Notes: generated by a model from the sequence alone, not told the origin. A stretch of 64,000 nucleotides of DNA from CAMCTV01 sp964420985 (GCA_964420985.1 CAYQUT010000013.1:3824-67823), one strand, 5' to 3'; shown: positions 1 through 9,082, numbered from the stretch's first letter. Numbers and translations are program-made.

Positions 1-539
1 GTGTTTATCGTCACAATGAAATGGTTATTTCTGATACAGCATTGGCATCAATAACGCTTTCCAAGTGGAATTCAACTACCATGTCAAGAGATGTCATTGC
101 TGCGGGGGGAATGATTTCTATAGGAGGCACAGATGACTGGGTTAGTTTTTCAATGCCCTTGGAGTACTACTCGGACTTGAACCCCGATTCATGCAGCATC
201 TATTTGTATGCGATGGGTGCCGATGGCAATAATTGTAGTTATGATAACTTGCGATTAGCCATGACCAGCAGCATAGATGACCAATCTGCTCAAAATTTTA
301 ATTGGATGGTTTACCCTAACCCCACGAACGAAAACTTGACTTTGTCATTGGCCGCGTTGGGATTTTTGGGTGAAACGCAATTGGAGATTTTCAGTGCCGA
401 TGGAAAATTGGTTCACTCCGAAAAACTAATCAATGCGATGAATCCAACATTGAACATTGCCCATTTGACCAATGGACAATATGAATTGGCTTTGCGCAAT
501 GGCAATCGCCGTTTGGTGAAGACATTCGTTAAAAACTAA
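1..539 (+). CDS. C-terminal part of a T9SS-exported protein (5' end outside the window)
   Basis: The reading frame is open from the first base (first whole codon at 3), so this is the tail of a longer gene. The visible part is a beta-rich region of about 95 residues, followed by a C-terminal type A sorting domain of about 75 residues. That domain has the usual marks: a YPNPTNENL start, a LEIFSADGKLV strand, a TNGQYELAL strand and a short basic end (RRLVKTFVKN). Proteins with this tail cross the outer membrane by type IX secretion, and the tail is then removed. The substrate or enzymatic role cannot be told from this fragment. A clear terminator follows. Confidence 0.85.
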   Translation, partial: VYRHNEMVISDTALASITLSKWNSTTMSRDVIAAGGMISIGGTDDWVSFSMPLEYYSDLNPDSCSIYLYAMGADGNNCSYDNLRLAMTSSIDDQSAQNFNWMVYPNPTNENLTLSLAALGFLGETQLEIFSADGKLVHSEKLINAMNPTLNIAHLTNGQYELALRNGNRRLVKTFVKN

Positions 540-561
540 ACTACACTTTCATACTTGAAGA

Positions 562-591
562 TAAGCTCCTGAACAGGGGCTTATTTTTTTT
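562..591 (+). terminator. Rho-independent terminator
   Basis: A 9-bp stem (one G-T pair), TAAGCTCCT / AGGGGCTTA, with loop GAAC is followed by a run of eight T. It ends the T9SS gene and lies just before the tRNA promoter. Confidence 0.8.
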
Positions 592-621
592 GATACAAAA
601 CAAGAAAGCTAATTATCTTTG
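590..621 (+). promoter_or_regulatory. Bacteroidota-type promoter of the tRNA-Ser gene
   Basis: TTG at 590-592 is followed, after 21 bases, by a perfect -7 box TATCTTTG (consensus TAnnTTTG) at 614-621. The tRNA starts 13 bases further on. The TTG overlaps the T-run of the preceding terminator, a compact arrangement. Confidence 0.7.
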
Positions 622-634
622 CGCTCGCTTCAAT

Positions 635-722
635 GGAGACGTGTCCGAGTGGTTGAAGGAGCACGCCTGGAAAGTGTGTATACGTCAAAAGCGTATCGAG
701 AGTTCGAATCTCTCCGTCTCCG
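635..722 (+). tRNA. tRNA-Ser: tRNA-Ser (anticodon GGA)
   Basis: The acceptor stem GGAGACG (635-641) pairs with CGTCTCC (715-721), and the discriminator is G722. The anticodon stem CACGC/GTGTG encloses the loop CTGGAAA, with anticodon GGA at 669-671. A long variable arm (a class II tRNA, as expected for serine) and the T-arm motif GTTCGAATC are present. CCA is not encoded. The length is 88 bases. It reads UCC and UCU codons. It has its own promoter and terminator. Confidence 0.95.
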
Positions 723-738
723 CAAGAAAAATGTGATT

Positions 739-762
739 ATCCCAACAGTTGTTGGGATTTTT
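739..762 (+). terminator. Terminator of tRNA-Ser
   Basis: A perfect 8-bp inverted repeat, ATCCCAAC / GTTGGGAT, with loop AGTT is followed by T's, 17 bases after the tRNA end. Confidence 0.75.
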
Positions 763-871
763 CATTTTGAGAGGTTGATGAGCAAAGAGAGTGAGAGTCT
801 GTCGAAAATCATATCCGTGATAGTTAGATTGAATGGACCGGATATTATATTTACCCGGTAAACAATACAAC

Positions 872-2749
872 ATGAAGAAATTTCTATTCGTTTTAAGTGC
901 CATATTGATTGGTGGCTCCTCTTTTGGACAAAACAAACACATCATGAAAAAGGATCAAATGAGTCCTATCATGAGTCAACGTCAAACCTTTCATGGAACC
1001 ATTGCCGGTGCAAACCGAGTGGTGGTCTTACAAGAAAATTTTGAAGGGGCAATGGAGGCATTGCCTACAAATATTCCCTCCACTTGGATGACCAACCAAG
1101 TATTGGACAATACCAGCATTACTGAAACAGCCGCGTTTAAAATCTTTGATGCAACTACTGCCAATGCTGGTGGGTATTGGCCCGTGCCTGAGATTAGCAT
1201 GGCCGATGCCAATAAATTTGCAGCGGCCAATGATGATCCAGCGCCCTGCGATTGCGATATGACGACTGCTTGGTTGGAAACTCCGATTTTAGATTTTACA
1301 GGGTTGACCAATATGGCATTGTATTTTGATATTTTTCATGATCAAAATTTTGGTGCTGGTGATGCTGAGGTAGCCGTATCTACTGACGGAGGCGTAACTT
1401 TCAGTGTTGTTCCAATTGCATTAAATGATACCACGACAGCGTTGAATGTGGACGAGCAATTTTGGCAAAGTGTTATTATTCCGTTGTTCCAGTTTGACAA
1501 TATGAGCAATATCCAAATCAGATTCCAATGGTCGGACAATGGAGAATGGGTTTCAGGTTTTGCCATAGACAACATTGTGGTGCAAGAAATGCTAAGTAAT
1601 GACTTGGTAGCGAATAAAGTCGTTTTTGGCAATTGGGACAACCCAACGGTTGAGGGTGGATTATTAGACTACAAACAAATTCCATTGAACCAAGTCAGTC
1701 CCATTCAAGTTACGGCGATTATTGGCAATGGCGGTGTGAATGAAGCTCCCGGAGTCAATGTATTGTGCTCTGTCTCTCAGAATTTGATATTGGCTGAGTA
1801 TTTTGGAGGTGCTGGCGCTGTTGCACTACCCTCCCTAGGAAAAGACACCTTGGTGGCCATTTCTACTTTTACCCCCAACGCATTGGGACAAATTATGGTA
1901 ACCGCCACTCCCGTTGCTGATACATGGGTAGATGAAAATCCAGCCAATGACTTGGCGGTAAATAGCATGGAGATTACAGAATTTGTGTATGGCCGTGATA
2001 ATGGTGTTTGTCAATTGTTTTACGGCAATAGCACCAACTATGAGTTTGCCAATTTGTACGATATTCAAACAGAGGATCAATTTGGTGCTATTGAGGTTGC
2101 TTTGCGTTTTGCCGCCGGAGGGGAAGGAAGTTTAATCAAAGGATTGATCTACGAGTTCCAAGGCTTGGATGCTACCGGTGCACCTGTATTGGTGGATACG
2201 GGCTATGAGACCATCGAGTATGCAGTAACAACCGAAGATGATAACATTGCTGGAGAAAGTAAAATCATCACCTTACCCATAGCAGCAACAGGCGGGGCCA
2301 CTCTTGAGGCTGGAAAAACCTACTTGGTTTCTGTTTTATCAACCGCAGAGACGGACATTGCAGTTTCTGGCTTTAATACTTGGCCTGGCTCATGGTTTCA
2401 TGACGGTACTTCATGGGGATGGACTTATGGGATTCCGATGGTAAGATTGAATTCTGATGAAAGCTTGGCAGTAGGCTTGGATGAACAGTCTGATGTTTCA
2501 TTGACTCAAATGATAGTTGTACCCAACCCTGCCGTGGACCATTCTCATCTTCAAATTCAATCCAAGCAATCTGGCATGGGAACTCTCCAAATCACCAATG
2601 CATTGGGGCAAGTTGTGTCCACTGAAAACGCTCTTGTTGTGAATAAAGGATTAACTGAAATCGCTTTACCACAGGGTTTGAGCGCAGGTATATATCATGT
2701 TTCATTTGAAACCAATGGTCAAATTTTGACCACCTCTTTCGTAAAATAA
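872..2749 (+). CDS. T9SS-exported surface protein with choice-of-anchor/MAM-like domain
   Basis: The start at 872 gives an ideal signal peptide (MKKFLFVLSAILIGGSSFGQ). An in-frame ATG at 833 would add 13 residues that spoil it. Residues about 60-240 form a jelly-roll-like domain of the kind often seen in Bacteroidota adhesins (WLETPILDFTGLTNMALYFD, DGGVTFSVV, IQIRFQW, FAIDNIVV). Residues about 240-380 look like a CARDB/Ig-like strand region. The last 75 residues are a T9SS type A sorting domain (VPNPAVDHSHLQIQ, LQITNALGQVV, GIYHVSF). No catalytic motif was seen, so it is probably a secreted or surface-attached structural or binding protein. It is a single gene with its own terminator. Confidence 0.85.
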   Translation: MKKFLFVLSAILIGGSSFGQNKHIMKKDQMSPIMSQRQTFHGTIAGANRVVVLQENFEGAMEALPTNIPSTWMTNQVLDNTSITETAAFKIFDATTANAGGYWPVPEISMADANKFAAANDDPAPCDCDMTTAWLETPILDFTGLTNMALYFDIFHDQNFGAGDAEVAVSTDGGVTFSVVPIALNDTTTALNVDEQFWQSVIIPLFQFDNMSNIQIRFQWSDNGEWVSGFAIDNIVVQEMLSNDLVANKVVFGNWDNPTVEGGLLDYKQIPLNQVSPIQVTAIIGNGGVNEAPGVNVLCSVSQNLILAEYFGGAGAVALPSLGKDTLVAISTFTPNALGQIMVTATPVADTWVDENPANDLAVNSMEITEFVYGRDNGVCQLFYGNSTNYEFANLYDIQTEDQFGAIEVALRFAAGGEGSLIKGLIYEFQGLDATGAPVLVDTGYETIEYAVTTEDDNIAGESKIITLPIAATGGATLEAGKTYLVSVLSTAETDIAVSGFNTWPGSWFHDGTSWGWTYGIPMVRLNSDESLAVGLDEQSDVSLTQMIVVPNPAVDHSHLQIQSKQSGMGTLQITNALGQVVSTENALVVNKGLTEIALPQGLSAGIYHVSFETNGQILTTSFVK

Positions 2750-2767
2750 GAAATTCATCCTATCATC

Positions 2768-2803
2768 AAAAAGGGTTGTGATAAAACACAACCCTTTTTT
2801 TAT
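2768..2803. terminator. Bidirectional terminator
   Basis: AAGGGTTGTG / CACAACCCTT with loop ATAAAA is flanked by an A-run on the left and a T-run on the right. It can therefore stop transcription from the T9SS gene (plus strand) and from the PspC gene (minus strand), whose stop codon lies at its edge. Confidence 0.85.
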
Positions 2804-3024
2804 TCCACCAATCTATTTTTCCAAAGCCAAGGTTTAAAAATGACTTGGTGTCGTTTCCAGAAGAGCAAAATCAAGTATAGACCCACTGGGGAACCAACGG
2901 CCAAGAAACTCAAGTAAATAAAACTCAAGCGGACATTCTTGACCTTTACCCCCATTTTATGGGCAATAGAAGCACAAACTCCAAAGGCATATTTTTCGAA
3001 ATAAGATGAAACTTTTTGCAGCAT
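2800..3024 (-). CDS. Small PspC-domain membrane protein
   Basis: The product is 74 residues from the ATG at 3024. A longer frame back to 3078 would overlap the preceding gene and lacks homology-like sequence. It matches the small Bacteroidota PspC family: an amphipathic start (MLQKVSSYFEKYAFGVCASIAHK), a short helix with NVRLSFIYLSFLA, and a single membrane segment ending in LYLILLFW, then a basic tail. Proteobacterial PspC senses envelope stress with PspA/B, but these stand-alone forms have no proven role. It lies 29 bases behind the DUF2851 gene and is probably co-transcribed with it. Confidence 0.75.
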   Translation of the reverse strand: MLQKVSSYFEKYAFGVCASIAHKMGVKVKNVRLSFIYLSFLAVGSPVGLYLILLFWKRHQVIFKPWLWKNRLVE

Positions 3025-3053
3025 GTGAAACAATTTTCTCAAAGATGCAACAT

Positions 3054-4004
3054 CTAGGATTGAAAAGCAAGTTCCCAAGTGGGAATCGTATTCATAAAAA
3101 TACCTTCTTGGGCAGATATGCTCAAATCTATTTTGGATCGGTAAGGTAATTTTTGATCAAATCGATAATGATTTTCCCAGTACGACATTCCTTTGACTTC
3201 CCTCAATAATGAGCGAAACAACACAGGATTACTGAGCAATTGCGCGTATCCCAATCGATGGGTGAATACATGAATGAAGATGAGCTGAGAAACTTTGAGC
3301 CACTGCCTCGAGGGAATATTGACCTTATTGTTCCATGGGATTTTACCATTGCCTCCCGCATATTTGCTTTGAAATCGTGCTCTCCACTGCTCATAAAATT
3401 CCAAATCCAAAGGATGTTCCAACTGACCTGCTGCGCCATGAAACAACATTGCGAAATCTTGAACGTTCTCATCACTATTCTGGATAATTGGCATAAGCCG
3501 AATGGCCAATTGCTCTAGTGCATCGCCTTGGACGTGTCTTCCCATGGCTCGAGCGAGATGAATAAAAGCAGCGTTTTCATGACCATAGCACTCTATCCAA
3601 TTGAGCAGTCTGTATTTCTTGATTTCAATATCAAAGGTTTTTGGATTTCGGACATTGATTTTTTCAATGGAATAATCCATCCAATGGGTTGGCGCTTGAA
3701 TATGGATCATGGATGTGCCGATTATATCATCACAATGAGCAACAAAATGTATGTGAACTGCCCCATAAGCGGTGTCTTTGTGGTGATGATGTTTGAACCA
3801 ATCTGAAGATTTCAAATGAATTTCTACATCGCCCAGAAATTCAATATCATCCAAAGTATAGCGCACCCTCTTAAAATCTGGCCCTGCATACAAGTTCCAT
3901 GAACCGACATCTAGAAAGCGGACCCGACGCCCACATATTGAACTAAAATCCATCCGTGTGGCAAACTGAAAGAAAAAAAGTTGAAGGTTGATTTCCCTGT
4001 TCAT
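3054..4004 (-). CDS. DUF2851 family protein
   Basis: The product is 316 residues and cytoplasmic, with no signal peptide. The recognisable family core lies in the first third: NLYAGPDFKRVRYTLDD, then GDVEIHLKSSDWFKHHHHKD and AVHIHFVAHCDD. The many His/Asp residues resemble a nuclease- or metal-binding site, but no function is established for the family. Most members I recall are longer (about 400 residues), so this is a short version; the N-terminus lacks the usual leading helix. The C-terminal part is helical. It starts 44 bases from the divergent PNGase F-like gene. Confidence 0.75.
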   Translation of the reverse strand: MNREINLQLFFFQFATRMDFSSICGRRVRFLDVGSWNLYAGPDFKRVRYTLDDIEFLGDVEIHLKSSDWFKHHHHKDTAYGAVHIHFVAHCDDIIGTSMIHIQAPTHWMDYSIEKINVRNPKTFDIEIKKYRLLNWIECYGHENAAFIHLARAMGRHVQGDALEQLAIRLMPIIQNSDENVQDFAMLFHGAAGQLEHPLDLEFYEQWRARFQSKYAGGNGKIPWNNKVNIPSRQWLKVSQLIFIHVFTHRLGYAQLLSNPVLFRSLLREVKGMSYWENHYRFDQKLPYRSKIDLSISAQEGIFMNTIPTWELAFQS

Positions 4005-4048
4005 TGCATAAATTTCCTATTTTAACACATTATTTATTCCTATAATTT

Positions 4049-7000
4049 ATGTGTAAACCCTACCCTGTTTTTGTTGTATGTATTTTGACAGCCGCAATAA
4101 CATTGATTTTGAATCAAACTATTCAAGCGCAAGCAGGCGATACAACCGTGATTCAAACATTTACTTTTGATGCCCAAAACAATCCACAGACAGCATATGA
4201 TAGTCCTGGAAGAAGGTGGTTTAACTTCCCTACTTCCAACAACGGCAAGACCTATCAAAAAATCTTAATGTTACACACGTTGAAGTGTTTCTCACAAGGA
4301 ACAGCAGGCGGATTAGGCCATCCATGCGGTGAGTGGGATTATTTAACATACAACTACCTCTTCGACCACACTGGTGTATTGGACTCCAATTTGCTCTCTC
4401 ATCCTCACTATTTGTTGAACAACCAAAACTTTGTTTCAACAAACTTACAATCACTGCCTACCTACTCATATGTCCCCTATTTGGCTGTCAATAGTCAAAA
4501 CAACAATTGGTTGAATTTAAACACCACCAACATTACGTCAGAACAAACATCATCTTTGAGTGCCGTTGGCAATGGCAGAGGGCAACTCAGCCAATTCATC
4601 ATTCCAGCCAGCGTGCTGATTAACTCGGGATGGAGCCCTGGTTTTATTCAAGGATTGTCATGGTCTCAAGATCTAACTGAAAAAGTGCTTTATGGATTAT
4701 CGGTATCCATGGGGTCAACCAATATGGGTGTGCTCAACGGCAATTACAACGGAGAAATGACGGAGGTCTTTCACAACAATTTCGATTTATCATTGGGAAG
4801 CAACAACACCTTGGTGTTCAATACGCCCTACTACTGGGATGGAACTTCCAACTTGGTCATTGTATTTTATCATGATTACTCCTCTAACGCCCTTGCGAAC
4901 ATTGAAGCGATTAACAGCAACACCATATCTGGCCAAACTTCCATCAATGACCATTTTCTAAGACTCAATGGTGATGATAAAGTTGAAATACCGTCTGCCG
5001 CATTTGAAACCGTAAGTGACGAAATCACAATCTCGTTTTGGTTGAGAGGCAACTCCGATTTTCAACCTGAAAATGGCACTTGTTTCGAAGCAAAAAATGC
5101 CGCCAATCAGCGTGTTTTGAACACCCATATTCCATGGAGCAATTCGCGGGTTTATTGGGATGCTGGATTTTCCGGAAGCTATGACCGTATCGATAAAGCT
5201 GCCAATCCTGCAGATTATGAAGGTGTATGGAACCACTGGAGTTTTGTCAAAAACAACAACACCGGAGAAATGAAAATTTACTTGAATGGCATACTTTGGC
5301 ATTCCGGCACCAACCTTACCAAGAGCATGGCCGGCATTGTTCAATTCAGTATTGGCTCGGCGTGCACCTGGAGCAATTACTACCGTGGCGACATCGATGA
5401 TTTTCAAATATTTGGAGCTGCGCTAAACGCTTCTACTGTCCAAGAATGGATGATGCGCAGAATCGATACTGATCACCCCAATTATGCCGATTTATTGATC
5501 TATTATGACTTTGACCATTATGGCAATACCATCATTGACCAATCCCCCAATGGATATGATGGAATCATTCAAGGAAATCCAGAATTTGTACTTTTTGACA
5601 AAAACGAAATCTTTAAAAATTTCCAAGAAATTTTGCTTCCAGCCTTTACCTTTTACTCCGGGGCAGTGGATATTGTCAATGATACGACAATACAATATGT
5701 CCCTTACGAAAACAACCCCGATTATCTCACGAGCTTTTCCATCGCGGATCATGCAGTCCAAATCCAAAGCTCCACTGCAGTTTACACCCAATCCCTTTCT
5801 TATTATTATGATTTAGAAGGAAACATTATAGATTCGTTGTCCAACAATTTGATTCCTTTTGTGAACGACACCTTGTGGTATTACAGCGCTCCAGCAGAAA
5901 TCATCAATCGATTTGAATTGGGTCGTTACATCACCCCTTACGGAATTAATTTGGATTTGGAAGATGGTTGGACATGGATTTTCGATGTCACTGATTTTGC
6001 CCCGCTCTTGAGAGACTCCGTTCAATTGGAAGCTGGAAACTGGCAGGAACTCTTGGATTTGAAATTCTTGTTCATTGAGGGACCGGAAGCACGAACCGTA
6101 AAACGCATTGAAAATGTTTGGCAAGGCAATTGGGGATTGAGCAATTTTGACAATTATGTTACCAACAAAAGTCTCATGTTCCAATCGGATGAAAGTGCTG
6201 TCAAATTGAGAACAACCCTAACCGGTCATGGTTTTGGCAATGACGCCAATAACTGCGGTGAGTTTTGTTACAACACACACTCACTAAAAATCAACGGACA
6301 AGAAACATTCAATTGGCAAATCATGGAGGAATGCGACCAGAATCCATTGTATCCGCAAGGGGGTACTTGGATTTACGCTCGTGCAGGATGGTGCCCCGGA
6401 AAAGAAGGTACTACAAAAGAATTTGAGTTAACTCCTTTTGTTCAAGGTGGTCAAGTGGACGTTGATTACGACATTACCTATGATCCTTTTGGAAATTACG
6501 TTACAGAAAGCCAAGCTGTTTTTTACGGCCCTACCCTTCAAAGCAATGATGTTAGCTTAGAACAAATATTATCTCCAAGTACAACCAAAATTTACAGCCG
6601 TTGGAATCCGATTTGCGACAATGCACATGTTGTTATAAAAAACAAAGGGTCAAACACCATTCAAAACCTCACGTTTCAATATGGATTCAGTGGATCCAAT
6701 ATCACCGAAACATTTGAGTGGACCGGAAACCTTGATTTTGATGAGAAAACAGATGTTTATCTTCCTTTTGAAAACAGTCAATTGTGGAATTTAACACCGG
6801 GAGAGCAACAAGGATTTTATGTCAACATTGTTCAAATGGGTGACGAGAACGAAAGCAACAACCATGGTTACTCACCATTTTTTGCGCCACCTGTCTACAC
6901 GTATTTGCCCAACACAGACGACAATCGCTTGATTATCTATCTGCGTACCAATGCTGCCTACAATGAATCTTCTTATCAATTGAAGGACATTGATGGTAAT

Positions 7001-7510
7001 GTTATTTTTGAGCGAAGTGGATTCGACACGCCAAACTTCACCTACAAAGACACTTTGCGATTGAACGCAGGATGTTACACTTTCCATCTAAAAGACAGTG
7101 ACGGTGATGGGTTGAATTTCTTTGCCAACAATGATGGCAACGGTTATTCTAAATTTGACCGAGTGGCTGGAGGAGATTTCAAGATGTTTGAAAGGGATTT
7201 TGGAGAGGATATCGTTCACTCATTCCGATTTGAAACCAATTTGATCCATGTTGAAGAGGTGATGAAAGACTATTTCCCTATTCAAGTTTTTCCCAATCCA
7301 GCGCAAAACCACTTTGAAATACAATGGCCGGAACAAAGCAAAAAAGGAACAGTCCAAATTGTAGATGCACAAGGAAAAACTGTCTTTAAAAACAACATCA
7401 ATGAAGGCCAGAGACAATTGACCATGAATGTGGATTGGCCCTCTGGACTTTACATCGTTCAGTTTAATTTTGACCAACAATCTTATTACAGGCGACTGAT
7501 TATCGAATAA
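4049..7510 (+). CDS. PNGase F-like amidase with internal LamG domain, T9SS-exported
   Basis: The product is 1153 residues. A signal peptide occupies about 1-28. An N-terminal PNGase F piece (about 30-110) holds CGEWDY with Asp97, matching the catalytic Asp of PNGase F (EWDR). A beta region spans 165-285 (FNTPYYWDGTSNLVIVF) and a LamG/concanavalin-like domain spans 300-490. PNGase F then resumes at about 620-830: GRYITPY, DVTDF, then NCGEFC with Glu738 (matching the second catalytic Glu) and GTWIYARAGWCPG. After that come a CARDB-like region, a Ca-binding-like DSDGDGLNF loop and a T9SS sorting domain (about 1075-1153). PNGase F releases N-glycans from asparagine, so a role in eukaryotic glycoprotein breakdown is inferred. 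The Arg after the catalytic Asp is Tyr here, so activity is not certain. Confidence 0.85.
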   Translation: MCKPYPVFVVCILTAAITLILNQTIQAQAGDTTVIQTFTFDAQNNPQTAYDSPGRRWFNFPTSNNGKTYQKILMLHTLKCFSQGTAGGLGHPCGEWDYLTYNYLFDHTGVLDSNLLSHPHYLLNNQNFVSTNLQSLPTYSYVPYLAVNSQNNNWLNLNTTNITSEQTSSLSAVGNGRGQLSQFIIPASVLINSGWSPGFIQGLSWSQDLTEKVLYGLSVSMGSTNMGVLNGNYNGEMTEVFHNNFDLSLGSNNTLVFNTPYYWDGTSNLVIVFYHDYSSNALANIEAINSNTISGQTSINDHFLRLNGDDKVEIPSAAFETVSDEITISFWLRGNSDFQPENGTCFEAKNAANQRVLNTHIPWSNSRVYWDAGFSGSYDRIDKAANPADYEGVWNHWSFVKNNNTGEMKIYLNGILWHSGTNLTKSMAGIVQFSIGSACTWSNYYRGDIDDFQIFGAALNASTVQEWMMRRIDTDHPNYADLLIYYDFDHYGNTIIDQSPNGYDGIIQGNPEFVLFDKNEIFKNFQEILLPAFTFYSGAVDIVNDTTIQYVPYENNPDYLTSFSIADHAVQIQSSTAVYTQSLSYYYDLEGNIIDSLSNNLIPFVNDTLWYYSAPAEIINRFELGRYITPYGINLDLEDGWTWIFDVTDFAPLLRDSVQLEAGNWQELLDLKFLFIEGPEARTVKRIENVWQGNWGLSNFDNYVTNKSLMFQSDESAVKLRTTLTGHGFGNDANNCGEFCYNTHSLKINGQETFNWQIMEECDQNPLYPQGGTWIYARAGWCPGKEGTTKEFELTPFVQGGQVDVDYDITYDPFGNYVTESQAVFYGPTLQSNDVSLEQILSPSTTKIYSRWNPICDNAHVVIKNKGSNTIQNLTFQYGFSGSNITETFEWTGNLDFDEKTDVYLPFENSQLWNLTPGEQQGFYVNIVQMGDENESNNHGYSPFFAPPVYTYLPNTDDNRLIIYLRTNAAYNESSYQLKDIDGNVIFERSGFDTPNFTYKDTLRLNAGCYTFHLKDSDGDGLNFFANNDGNGYSKFDRVAGGDFKMFERDFGEDIVHSFRFETNLIHVEEVMKDYFPIQVFPNPAQNHFEIQWPEQSKKGTVQIVDAQGKTVFKNNINEGQRQLTMNVDWPSGLYIVQFNFDQQSYYRRLIIE

Positions 7511-7538
7511 AAAAAGGCTCCCGATTGGGAGCCTTTTT
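7511..7538. terminator. Bidirectional terminator
   Basis: AAAAAGGCTCCC / GGGAGCCTTTTT with loop GATT lies directly after the stop of the PNGase F-like gene. It is also downstream of the convergent yceI-like gene, and its symmetry suits both directions. Confidence 0.85.
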
Positions 7539-7554
7539 CATAACATTAAAAATC

Positions 7555-8085
7555 TTACGCTTGCAATACCACCTGAATAGACAAAGTTAATTTTACTTCA
7601 TCGCTCACGACCACTCCACCCGCTTCGGTTACGGCGTTCCAAGTCAAGCCAAATTCACTGCGGCTAATTTTACCATTGATTTCAAAACCTGCTTTGGTTT
7701 GTCCATAAGGATCGACAACGGTTCCTGCATATTCTACTTTCAAAGATATTGGACGTTCAATGCCTCTGATGGTCATCACACCCGACAGAGTATAATCCCC
7801 GCCTTCATTTTTGGTTAATCCTTGTGAGGTGAAACCCAAGGAGGGGAAAGAAGTTGCATCAAAAAATTCAGGAGATGCCAAGTGTTCATCTCTTTGTGCA
7901 TTACCCGTATCTATAGAAGCGATATTGGCAGTGAATGAAATCTCCGCATCCGTAAAATCTGACTCATCGGCCAGCACTGTTGCTGAAGCATCGTGAAAAA
8001 CACCCGCTACATTTGAAATCATCATGTGTCTTACTTTGAACCCTACCTCACTGTGCGTAGGATCTAAAATCCATTTTTTCTTCAT
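7555..8085 (-). CDS. YceI family lipocalin-like protein
   Basis: The product is 176 residues. It starts with the family hallmark WILDPTHSEVGFKVRHMMISNVAGVF and continues with strands DAEISFTANIASIDTGNAQRDEHLASPEFFD, GVMTIRGIERPISLKVEY and SRSEFGLTWN. YceI proteins fold as an extended lipocalin barrel that binds a long isoprenoid or amide lipid. No signal peptide is present, so this is a cytoplasmic member, as is common in Bacteroidota. It lies 38 bases after the pirin gene on the same strand; YceI-pirin pairs are often seen together, and both may respond to redox or electrophile stress (inference). Confidence 0.9.
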   Translation of the reverse strand: MKKKWILDPTHSEVGFKVRHMMISNVAGVFHDASATVLADESDFTDAEISFTANIASIDTGNAQRDEHLASPEFFDATSFPSLGFTSQGLTKNEGGDYTLSGVMTIRGIERPISLKVEYAGTVVDPYGQTKAGFEINGKISRSEFGLTWNAVTEAGGVVVSDEVKLTLSIQVVLQA

Positions 8086-8123
8086 TTTATTTTCTATTGA
8101 TTATTTTATGTTTTCTAGACTAA

Positions 8124-9014
8124 CTAAATGGCCATCGGTACTTCCATCGCCAACAATGACGCGTCTTGACTTGCCGTAACTTCGAATACCTCTTGACTCC
8201 ATGCCCCAAGACCATCTCTTGAGCTGAGTCTTTTTCCATTTATGGTTACCTCCCCGCTGAGTAGGAAAAAGTACACTCCGTTTCCTTTCTTTTTTAAGGG
8301 ATAACTCAACGATTTCCCATTTTCCAAATCAGTCAAATGGAACCACGCATCTTGGTGTATCCACACGCCTTCGTCGTCTGCGTTTGGAGAAAGGACTTGC
8401 TGCCATTGGTTCTTTCTGTCTTCAGCTTTTAGTGTTAATTGGTCGTAACGTGGCGTTACATTTCTCTTGTTTGGAAAAATCCAAATTTGTAAAAAACGAC
8501 AATCATCCTTTGCATGGTTGTTGTGTTCACTGTGTTGAATTCCCGTACCAGCGCTCATTACTTGAATATCACCTTCTGCAATGACTGCTGTATTGCCCAT
8601 GCTGTCTTTGTGTTTTAGCGCACCTTGTAATGGTATGCTGACAATCTCCATATTGTCATGGGGATGCGTGCCAAAACCGGTTCCGCCCAAAATATGATCG
8701 TCATTCAAAACGCGCAATACACCAAAGTGCATTCGCTCCGGGTTGTAATATTGTGCAAAACTGAAAGTGTGACGGGTTTTGAGCCAACCATGGTCTGCAC
8801 CACCTCGAGAACTTGCGGGGTGAAAAATAAAATTATCTTCCATATCTTCTGATTTTAATGGTAAATGATTGAAACCAATGTTTGGATCTGCCATTTGTGG
8901 CGTCAAAGGTTCTAACTCATCAATATTGTTCTGCAAAACTTTGGCAGTCGCTCCTGCGGCTACTAACATTCCAGTACCCAGTAATCCTTTTTTCAAAAAT
9001 GTATTACGATCCAT
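8124..9014 (-). CDS. Pirin family protein with N-terminal export-like signal
   Basis: The product is 296 residues. The bicupin pirin fold is marked by WLKTRHTFSFAQYYNPERMHFG, the metal-site stretch GFGTHPHDNMEIVSIPLQG (His, His and Glu ligands) and GDIQVMSAGTGIQHSEHN. Some homologues (YhhW) oxidise quercetin; others are regulators. Unusually for this family it has an added N-terminus, MDRNTFLKKGLLGTGMLVAAG, resembling a Tat-type signal but with only one Arg. Export is therefore possible but not secure. A 16-base palindrome lies upstream, and the Crp/Fnr gene ends 68 bases before its start. Confidence 0.88.
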   Translation of the reverse strand: MDRNTFLKKGLLGTGMLVAAGATAKVLQNNIDELEPLTPQMADPNIGFNHLPLKSEDMEDNFIFHPASSRGGADHGWLKTRHTFSFAQYYNPERMHFGVLRVLNDDHILGGTGFGTHPHDNMEIVSIPLQGALKHKDSMGNTAVIAEGDIQVMSAGTGIQHSEHNNHAKDDCRFLQIWIFPNKRNVTPRYDQLTLKAEDRKNQWQQVLSPNADDEGVWIHQDAWFHLTDLENGKSLSYPLKKKGNGVYFFLLSGEVTINGKRLSSRDGLGAWSQEVFEVTASQDASLLAMEVPMAI

Positions 9015-9063
9015 TTTGCTCTCTTTTACAATGCAAATTTGTACAGGTCATCAGAAAAAAGTA

Positions 9064-9079
9064 CTTAATCTAGATTAAG
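9064..9079. promoter_or_regulatory. Perfect 16-base palindrome upstream of the pirin gene
   Basis: CTTAATCTAGATTAAG is fully self-complementary and lies between the Crp/Fnr gene stop and the pirin start, 50 bases from that start. No T-run follows, so it reads as an operator rather than a terminator. The adjacent Crp/Fnr-type protein is the obvious candidate ligand, by inference. Confidence 0.4.
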
Positions 9080-9082
9080 AAA

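Noticed and set aside
619..945. Short open frames across the tRNA-Ser region on both strands
   Set aside because: They run through the tRNA and its terminator and have no start context or protein-like composition.
4958..5407. 149-codon frame antisense to the LamG part of the PNGase F-like gene
   Set aside because: Overlaps a well-supported gene completely and has no recognisable motif.
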